A stretch of DNA of 11,531 nt from Alphaproteobacteria bacterium (GTDB lineage: Bacteria > Pseudomonadota > Alphaproteobacteria > Rickettsiales > RI-342), in NCBI GenBank assembly GCA_020851915.1, contig JADZBT010000036.1, positions 1-11,531 on the forward strand. Direction: 5' to 3'. This document shows positions 7,171 through 11,531 of the stretch, piece after piece. A program made the position numbers and the translations under genes. The notes below the pieces were generated by a model, which saw only the letters and a list, made by a program, of their open reading frames with translations, was not told the origin of the DNA and made no database searches. Each line of letters begins with the position of its first letter. Position 1 is the stretch's first letter.

Positions 7171-7546
7171 TCGGTTTCCTGAATCCATGTATGTTATGCC
7201 GGTATTCCATGGCGATGAGCAGCGCCTTCACCATCCGCAGACCCGCAATCGAGCCCAGCAGTATCAGCGGCATCCACAATACCAAGTGTAACCAGACGGG
7301 CGGAGCATAGGTAAGTTCCAGCCACAATGCCAGCGCCATGGTGAGTGTGCTGAAGAAGATGATCACGAAATAGGGCGCGCCATCGCCATGGTCATGGTCT
7401 TTGAGCGCGAAGCCGCAGACCGTGCAGGCATCGCGCACCTCCAGCAGCCCGCGATAGAGGCTCCCCTCGCCGCATGCCGGACAGCGGCACAGCAGACCGG
7501 CCTTCCACGGAGGGGTAGGAGTGCTGGCGATTACGCGCCGCCCCAC
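7157..7546 (-). CDS. DUF983 family small membrane protein, zinc-ribbon-like N-terminus
   Basis: From the GTG at 7546 the product has 129 residues. It shows two cysteine pairs, CPAC (22-25, in CRCPACGEGSLYRG) and CTVC (41-44), a short His/Asp-rich loop (DHDHGDGAPYF), then two membrane helices separated by TYAPPVWLHLVLW. This is the DUF983 pattern, routinely found between cox3 and SURF1 in alphaproteobacteria. Its function is unknown; the cysteine pairs suggest a bound metal, and the location suggests a part in oxidase assembly, both inference. The start is uncertain. No ATG exists close to the end of cox3; the GTG at 7546 gives a 16-nt overlap and a typical N-terminal length, while the ATG at 7603 would overlap cox3 by 73 nt and add an Arg/Val-rich tail that looks like out-of-frame cox3. 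Confidence 0.85.
   Translation of the reverse strand: MGRRVIASTPTPPWKAGLLCRCPACGEGSLYRGLLEVRDACTVCGFALKDHDHGDGAPYFVIIFFSTLTMALALWLELTYAPPVWLHLVLWMPLILLGSIAGLRMVKALLIAMEYRHNIHGFRKPNEPR
7177..7180 (-). promoter_or_regulatory. Ribosome binding site deciding the SURF1 start
   Basis: AGGA on the minus strand is 6 nt upstream of the ATG at 7170 and lies between the two possible in-frame starts. It therefore favours the shorter protein over the ATG at 7188, which is preceded only by a pyrimidine/AT mix. Confidence 0.5.
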
Positions 7547-8358
7547 CAGTAGACCCACGCGAACAGGAACAGCCAGACCACGTCCACGAAGTGCCAGTAC
7601 CATGCGGCGAATTCGAAGCCCAGATGCCCCTTCGGCGAGAGCTGGCCCTTGATGGCGCGGACGAGGTTCACAGCGAGGAAAATCGTGCCGATGAGCACGT
7701 GCGCGCCATGGAATCCGGTCGCCATATAGAACACCGCCGGGTAGATGCCATCCTTGAAGCCAAATGCAGCGTGATGATACTCATATGCCTGCAAGCAGGT
7801 GAACGTCGCGCCCAGCAGTACGGTCAGCGCCAATCCGTTGATCAGTCCCTTGCGATCGTTCACCAGCAGCGCATGGTGCGCCCAGGTGACCGTGGTCCCC
7901 GACAGCAGCAGGATCAGCGTATTGAGGAACGGGAGATCCCAGGTTTCCAGCGGCTCGATGGTCGCCGGCGGCCAGGCCCCCGCGACGGAACCCCACATCT
8001 GCTCGAAATCCGCGATCGGAACAATAGGATGCAGGCTTGCGCTGAAAAATACCCAGAAGAAGGCAAAAAAGAACATCACCTCGGACATGATGAACAGCCC
8101 CATGCCGAAGCGCAGGCCCGTCTGCACGGGGACGGTGTGGGCATGATCCACGATACCCTCGGCGATCACATCGCGCCACCAACGGAACGAGACATAGATG
8201 ACGGCGCACGCCGCCGCGATCATTACCCAATGCCCAGCGGGATAGTCGTGCATGAACATCACCGCCCCGGCGGCAAGGCCGAGTGCGCTGAAGGCCATCA
8301 CCAACGGCCATGGACTCGGGTTAACAAGATGATACGGGTGATTGGCATGGCTGCCCAT
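7531..8358 (-). CDS. ctaE: Cytochrome c oxidase subunit III
   Basis: The 275-residue protein is a clear heme-copper oxidase subunit III with seven predicted helices. Recognisable blocks are HPYHLVNPSPWPL (7-19), GLRFGMGLFIMSEVMFFFAFFWVFF (81-105) containing the conserved Glu93, HPIVPI, LETWDLPFLNT, TTVTWAHHAL, GFHGAHVLIGT (215-225) and the terminal WYWHFVDVVWLFLF. It sits in the inner membrane next to Cox1, keeps proton uptake working and limits turnover inactivation. A strong ribosome binding site precedes the ATG. It is 39 nt downstream of cox11, the second-largest gap in the operon, and overlaps the DUF983 gene at its end. It appears complete. Confidence 0.97.
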   Translation of the reverse strand: MGSHANHPYHLVNPSPWPLVMAFSALGLAAGAVMFMHDYPAGHWVMIAAACAVIYVSFRWWRDVIAEGIVDHAHTVPVQTGLRFGMGLFIMSEVMFFFAFFWVFFSASLHPIVPIADFEQMWGSVAGAWPPATIEPLETWDLPFLNTLILLLSGTTVTWAHHALLVNDRKGLINGLALTVLLGATFTCLQAYEYHHAAFGFKDGIYPAVFYMATGFHGAHVLIGTIFLAVNLVRAIKGQLSPKGHLGFEFAAWYWHFVDVVWLFLFAWVYWWGGA

Positions 8359-8365
8359 ACATGCG

Positions 8366-8372
8366 CCTCCTT
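8366..8372 (-). promoter_or_regulatory. Strong ribosome binding site of cox3
   Basis: AAGGAGG on the minus strand stands 7 nt before the ATG at 8358. It is the best Shine-Dalgarno match in the window, consistent with the need for a stoichiometric core subunit in larger amount than the assembly factors around it. Confidence 0.7.
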
Positions 8373-8397
8373 GAAATGCTACTTAGTATTAATTCAG

Positions 8398-8931
8398 TTA
8401 TTTTTTAGCCTGAAAAAATGTGTAGGACAAAGTAATTGTTTTCACATCATCCATATCCGCATCTTTTATGATTTCCGGATCGACAAAAAACGACACCGGC
8501 ATCTGGACGGTCTGGTGCGGCTGGAGAGTCTGCTCAGTGAAGCAGAAGCAGTCCACTTTGGTGAAATAAAGACCGACCTTTAGCGGCGTGACGTTATAGG
8601 TCGCAGTCCCGGTGACGGGCTGATCCGAATTGTTGGTCGCTTCAAAAAAAGCCAGCGACCGCTCCCCAACCCTTACCTTAATTTCGCTTTGTATTGGCCT
8701 GAATTTCCAGGAAAGATTCTTGTCTGTGTCTGCGTTGAAGCGGACGGTCACTTCTCGATCCACCACCTGTGCAGGCGCATCCGATGCCTCCCCGGTGGTT
8801 CCACCCAACCCGGTCACCTGACAGAATATGCGATAGAGCGGAACTGAGGCCGCCACAAGCAGCCCCATCCCCACCACAATGGAGAGCAACGCCAGTGCCA
8901 GCCGCCCGTGATTTCGCGATGGCGAGGGCAT
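8398..8931 (-). CDS. ctaG: Cytochrome c oxidase copper assembly protein Cox11/CtaG
   Basis: The 177-residue protein has one N-terminal membrane anchor (about 11-33) followed by PLYRIFCQVTGLGG with the conserved Cys37. A periplasmic Ig-like domain follows, with the copper-binding CFCF motif at 128-131 (KVDCFCFTEQ) and the VSFFVDPE and ITLSYTFF blocks. Cox11 delivers copper to the CuB centre of Cox1. It lies 5 nt after a small CoxF-like ORF and before cox3, the usual place. There is no clear ribosome binding site; translation may be coupled to the small ORF. The 3' end is visibly AT-richer than the rest of the operon: 8401-8460 is about one third GC. Confidence 0.96.
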   Translation of the reverse strand: MPSPSRNHGRLALALLSIVVGMGLLVAASVPLYRIFCQVTGLGGTTGEASDAPAQVVDREVTVRFNADTDKNLSWKFRPIQSEIKVRVGERSLAFFEATNNSDQPVTGTATYNVTPLKVGLYFTKVDCFCFTEQTLQPHQTVQMPVSFFVDPEIIKDADMDDVKTITLSYTFFQAKK

Positions 8932-8936
8932 GAAAG

Positions 8937-9056
8937 CTATTGCGCCCCCATACGAATGAGGGTAACGGCGAAAAGCAGCCCTGCCACAAGCAGCAGCACG
9001 GCCAACAACGCCACATTCTTCGATTTTTGCTGCGCGTGGCGCTCGCCGAAAGGCAC
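8937..9056 (-). CDS. Small CoxF-like single-helix membrane protein of the cox operon
   Basis: A GTG-started ORF of 39 residues has a short polar N-terminus (MPFGERHAQQKSKN) and one hydrophobic helix ending in FAVTLIRMGAQ. Small proteins with a basic stretch, then KN-hydrophobic helix-VT(L/I)xRMG, are common directly before cox11 in alphaproteobacteria and are often labelled CoxF or left unannotated. The match to that pattern and the position, 5 nt ahead of cox11, support it; no function is established. AGG lies a few bases before the GTG at 9056. The ORF begins one codon after the TAG of the preceding small ORF and is in the same frame, so a read-through fusion is formally possible. It is too short for ordinary ORF calling. 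Confidence 0.68.
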   Translation of the reverse strand: MPFGERHAQQKSKNVALLAVLLLVAGLLFAVTLIRMGAQ

Positions 9057-9059
9057 GAC

Positions 9060-9206
9060 CTAGCTCTTGTCGGCGTTACGCGCGCGAACGACCTTGAGCA
9101 TGTCAAGGACAAGCAGCAGGAACACGGTAAACAGCGAACCGAGCACGAAGCTCCCGCCCATGACATACACCGCGATATCCGCGCACCCTTGCAACACTTC
9201 GAGCAT
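9060..9206 (-). CDS. Small single-helix membrane protein of unknown function
   Basis: This ORF of 48 residues starts with MLEVLQGCADIAVYVMGG, has a long hydrophobic helix (about 14-36), and ends in a basic tail, KVVRARNADKS, giving a predicted N-out/C-in orientation by the positive-inside rule. The ATG at 9206 has a good ribosome binding site, GGGAG (9214-9218), 7 nt away, and a near-consensus promoter lies just upstream, which argues that it is translated. I do not recognise the family. Its place between ctaB and the CoxF-like ORF suggests a role in, or as a small subunit of, the oxidase, but this is inference. The ATG at 9299 in the same frame would extend it back into ctaB without any added hydrophobic or conserved segment and is disfavoured. 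Confidence 0.6.
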   Translation of the reverse strand: MLEVLQGCADIAVYVMGGSFVLGSLFTVFLLLVLDMLKVVRARNADKS

Positions 9207-9243
9207 GATAGAACTCCCTGTAACGATTCCTGACGCGGGCGGT

Positions 9244-9271
9244 ATTATAACAGAACACGCGCCAATGTAAA
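9244..9271 (-). promoter_or_regulatory. Near-consensus internal promoter downstream of ctaB
   Basis: On the minus strand a -35 box TTTACA (9266-9271, 5 of 6 matches) and a perfect -10 box TATAAT (9244-9249) are 16 nt apart. A TG one base before the -10 forms an extended -10. Predicted transcription starts near 9237, giving a leader of about 30 nt with the GGGAG ribosome binding site of the 48-residue ORF. It occupies the largest intergenic gap of the operon (70 nt). It would drive the small ORFs, cox11, cox3 and downstream genes independently of cox1. Confidence 0.6.
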
Positions 9272-9276
9272 ATAAC

Positions 9277-10170
9277 TTACGAAAACAGTCGATCCGCAAT
9301 CAGCGTGGCATAGAGCAGGAACAGATACAAAAGCGAGAAGAAAAACATCTTGCGCGGCAGGATATCCCCTTCAGAGAACCGTACGCGCAGCGCGTAATAG
9401 ACGAACACCGCATTCAGCAACATCGCCACCAGCAGGTAGAACAGCCCGGACATGCCGGTGAGGAAGGGCAGCAGCGTCACCGCCGCCAGCAGCAGGGTAT
9501 AGCCCACCATCTGCACCTTGGTGGCACGCAACCCGGCCACCACGGGCAGCATGGGCACGCCTGCCTTGGTGTAGTCGCCGCAGCGATAGAGCGCCAGCGC
9601 CCAGAAATGCGGCGGCGTCCAGAAGAAGGTGATGGCGAACAATATCCACGGCTCCGGATCCACCTGCCCGGTCACCGCCGCCCAGCCTATGACGGGCGGG
9701 AAAGCCCCCGCCGCGCCCCCGATGACGATGTTCTGCGGCGTACGTCGCTTGAGCCACATGGTGTAAATAAATACATAGAAGAAGATTGCCCCGGCGAGGA
9801 ACCCGGCCGCCATCCAGTTGACGGCCAGCCCCAGCATCACCACCGAGGCCAGCGCGAGGATGATACCAAAGCTGAGTGCCTCCTCGGGCGCTATCCTGCC
9901 CTGCGGGATGGGACGGCGCTGCGTGCGGCGCATGACGCAGTCGATGTCACGATCGTACCACATGTTGATGGCCCCCGACGCGCCGGATCCGATGGCGATG
10001 CAGAGCAGCGTGATGAATTGCAGGAACGGGTGCAGATGTCCCGGCGCCAGCCACATGCCGACCGCCCCGGTGAACACCACCAGCGACATCACGCCCGGCT
10101 TGAGCAGCGCGATATAGTCCCGCACGGAGGACGGGGAGCATGAGGGCGCAAGTACCGCGAAAGCGGTCAT
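9277..10170 (-). CDS. ctaB: Protoheme IX farnesyltransferase (heme O synthase)
   Basis: The 297-residue polytopic inner-membrane prenyltransferase adds a farnesyl group to heme B to make heme O, the precursor of heme A used by Cox1. It shows the UbiA-family Asp-rich motif NMWYDRDID (69-77), followed by VMRRTQRRPIPQGRI. The loop block YTMWLKRRTPQNIVIGG (136-152), FFWTPPHFWALAL (182-194) and the second acidic block DYTKAGVPMLPVV (199-211) follow. About nine hydrophobic segments are present. LKPGVMSLVVFTG at 23-35 is the usual N-terminal signature. The ATG at 10170 lies 5 nt after the cox1 stop, with only a weak TAGGG in front, suggesting coupled translation. The gene is complete and of normal length. 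It could also be called cox10 or cyoE-like; its place in an aa3 operon favours ctaB. Confidence 0.97.
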   Translation of the reverse strand: MTAFAVLAPSCSPSSVRDYIALLKPGVMSLVVFTGAVGMWLAPGHLHPFLQFITLLCIAIGSGASGAINMWYDRDIDCVMRRTQRRPIPQGRIAPEEALSFGIILALASVVMLGLAVNWMAAGFLAGAIFFYVFIYTMWLKRRTPQNIVIGGAAGAFPPVIGWAAVTGQVDPEPWILFAITFFWTPPHFWALALYRCGDYTKAGVPMLPVVAGLRATKVQMVGYTLLLAAVTLLPFLTGMSGLFYLLVAMLLNAVFVYYALRVRFSEGDILPRKMFFFSLLYLFLLYATLIADRLFS

Positions 10171-10175
10171 ATGCC

Positions 10176-11531
10176 CTACTTGATCACCGGCGGTGTGGAA
10201 TGGCTATGCCACTCAGGAGGAGAGGATTCCTTCCACTCCAGAGTGACTGCACCCTTGCCCCACGGATTATTCCCGCACTTCTTGCCATACTTGAAGGTAT
10301 GCCAGACGATGAACAGAAAGAAAATCGCGCTCGCACCGGCAATGAATGCGCCAATGGACGAGATGTAGTTCCAGCCCGCAAAGGCATCCGGATAGTCCGG
10401 GATACGTCGTGGCATACCGGCCAGCCCGAGGAAATGCTGCGGGAAGAAGGTCACATTCACTCCGATGAAGGTCAGCCAGAAATGCAGTTTGCCGAGCGTT
10501 TCATTGTACTGACGCCCGGACATCTTGCCGACCCAGTAATAGAAACCGCCGTAGATCATAAACAGCGCGCCCAGCGACATGGTGTAATGGAAATGCGCCA
10601 CAACGTAATAGGTATCCTGCATGGCGATGTCGACCGCGCCGTTGGCCAGCACCACGCCGGTGACGCCGCCCACAGTGAACAGAAAGATGAACCCGATCGC
10701 CCAGAGCATAGGGGTTTCAAACTCGATGGAACCGCCCCACATGGTGGCGATCCAGCTGAATATCTTGATACCCGTGGGCACGGCGATGGCCAGCGTCACC
10801 AGCGTGAAGTACGCACGGAGGTCAACGCTGAGGCCTACGGTGAACATGTGGTGCGCCCACACGACAAAGCCCAGCACGCCGATACAGCACATGGCGTAAA
10901 CCATTCCCAGATAACCGAATACCGGCTTCTTGGAGAAAGTCGCCACGATCTCGCTCATAATGCCGAAGGCCGGGACGATGAGAATGTACACTTCGGGATG
11001 CCCGAAGAACCAGAACAGGTGCTGGAAGAACACCGGGTCGCCGCCGCCGGCAGGATCGAAGAAACTGGTGCCAAAGTTACGGTCGGTGAGCAGCATGGTG
11101 ATAGCGCCCGCCAGCACCGGCACGGCCAGTAGCAGCAGGAACGCGGTCACCAGTATCGACCAGGCGAACAGCGGCATCTTGTGCAGCGTCATACCAGGCG
11201 CGCGCATGTTGAATATCGTCACGATGAAATTGATGGCGCCCATGATGGAAGACGCGCCCGCAAGATGCAGGCTGAAGATCGCCATGTCGACCGCCGGCCC
11301 CGCCTGAAACACACTGTTGCTGAGCGGCGGATACACCGTCCAACCCGTCCCCGCGCCGCCTCCGGTAAACGCAGAGGTAAGCAACAGCAGGAATGCAGGA
11401 ACAAGCAGCCAGAAGCTAATGTTGTTCATACGGGGAAAGGCCATGTCCGGTGCTCCGATCATCAGCGGCACGAACCAGTTGCCGAATCCGCCGATCAGCG
11501 CCGGCATGATCATGAAGAAGACCATGATCAG
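10176..11531 (-). CDS. ctaD: Cytochrome c oxidase subunit I (aa3 type), N-terminus outside the window
   Basis: The reading frame continues past the right edge, and 451 residues are visible; roughly the first 95 residues, including the first heme a histidine and the D-channel aspartate, are missing. The ATG at 11525 is internal to helix II. Visible landmarks are ALIGGFGNWFVPLMIGAPDM, the CuB and cross-linked Tyr motif GHPEVYILIVPAFG, the HH CuB pair in VWAHHMFTVGL, the K-channel lysine in VPTGIKIFSW, and the two heme histidines in VVAHFHYTMSLGALF. The C-terminus is NNPWGKGAVTLEW. All catalytic residues within the visible part are present, so it should be a functional proton-pumping aa3-type (A-family) terminal oxidase subunit. 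It reduces oxygen to water in the inner membrane. It is the first gene seen of the minus-strand operon, and ctaB follows after 5 nt. Confidence 0.98.
   Translation of the reverse strand: MIMVFFMIMPALIGGFGNWFVPLMIGAPDMAFPRMNNISFWLLVPAFLLLLTSAFTGGGAGTGWTVYPPLSNSVFQAGPAVDMAIFSLHLAGASSIMGAINFIVTIFNMRAPGMTLHKMPLFAWSILVTAFLLLLAVPVLAGAITMLLTDRNFGTSFFDPAGGGDPVFFQHLFWFFGHPEVYILIVPAFGIMSEIVATFSKKPVFGYLGMVYAMCCIGVLGFVVWAHHMFTVGLSVDLRAYFTLVTLAIAVPTGIKIFSWIATMWGGSIEFETPMLWAIGFIFLFTVGGVTGVVLANGAVDIAMQDTYYVVAHFHYTMSLGALFMIYGGFYYWVGKMSGRQYNETLGKLHFWLTFIGVNVTFFPQHFLGLAGMPRRIPDYPDAFAGWNYISSIGAFIAGASAIFFLFIVWHTFKYGKKCGNNPWGKGAVTLEWKESSPPEWHSHSTPPVIK

Noticed and set aside
8359..8397. Promoter in the cox11-cox3 gap
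   Set aside because: It is AT-rich, but no -10/-35 pair with acceptable spacing was found; only the ribosome binding site is convincing.
7591..8583. 330-codon plus-strand open frame opposite cox3 and cox11
   Set aside because: It is antisense to two conserved genes, has a low-complexity charged composition, and shows no initiation signal.
10140..11132. 330-codon plus-strand open frame opposite cox1
   Set aside because: It is antisense to cox1, and its His/Arg/Glu-rich composition is typical of shadow frames.
1..11531. CRISPR array, tRNA, insertion sequence or phage remnant
   Set aside because: No spaced direct repeats, cloverleaf-like segment, transposase or integrase frame was seen; nearly every base is accounted for by conserved genes.

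Overview
The window reads as chromosomal DNA of an alphaproteobacterium of moderately high GC content. The main evidence is gene order. On the minus strand (transcription runs from high to low coordinates) it carries coxA/ctaD - ctaB - two small membrane ORFs - cox11/ctaG - cox3/ctaE - DUF983 - SURF1 - thrC - M16 (MPP-like) peptidase. This is the aa3-type cytochrome c oxidase operon with threonine synthase and a processing-peptidase-like protease at its distal end, an arrangement familiar from many alphaproteobacteria. No mobile element, CRISPR array, tRNA or rRNA was seen.

Region 1 (1-1055, plus strand): the C-terminal end of a GT4-type glycosyltransferase, overlapping the start of a YgfZ/GcvT-like iron-sulfur cluster assembly protein. 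Region 2 (1045-3123, minus strand): a ScsB/DsbD-type transmembrane thiol:disulfide interchange protein whose end overlaps the end of ygfZ by 11 nt. Region 3 (3124-3797): a 36-bp divergent spacer with candidate promoters facing both ways, then yqgE (UPF0301) on the plus strand, then an AT-rich imperfect palindrome that also supplies the stop codon of the next gene. Region 4 (3794-11531, minus strand): the oxidase operon. It is truncated at the right edge inside cox1, so the start of cox1, any cox2 and the main promoter lie outside.

The operon genes fit together. Cox1 and Cox3 are core oxidase subunits. CtaB makes heme O, the precursor of heme A. Cox11 delivers copper to the CuB site of Cox1, and SURF1 assists Cox1 heme insertion. 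The small CoxF-like membrane protein and DUF983 are usual companions of unclear role. ThrC and the M16 peptidase are metabolic and proteolytic passengers, tied to the operon by a 6-nt gap and an ATGA stop/start overlap. Gene spacing is very tight, with several overlaps. The one clear internal break is a 70-nt gap after ctaB holding a near-consensus sigma70-type promoter.

Most of the window is ordinary, well-conserved core content. The points that deserve a second look are the pair of tiny membrane ORFs separated by one in-frame amber codon, the internal promoter in front of them, two palindromic repeat-like elements (one inserted in frame within ygfZ, one over the M16 peptidase stop codon), and the possibly leaderless yqgE. 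No new biological system could be demonstrated.
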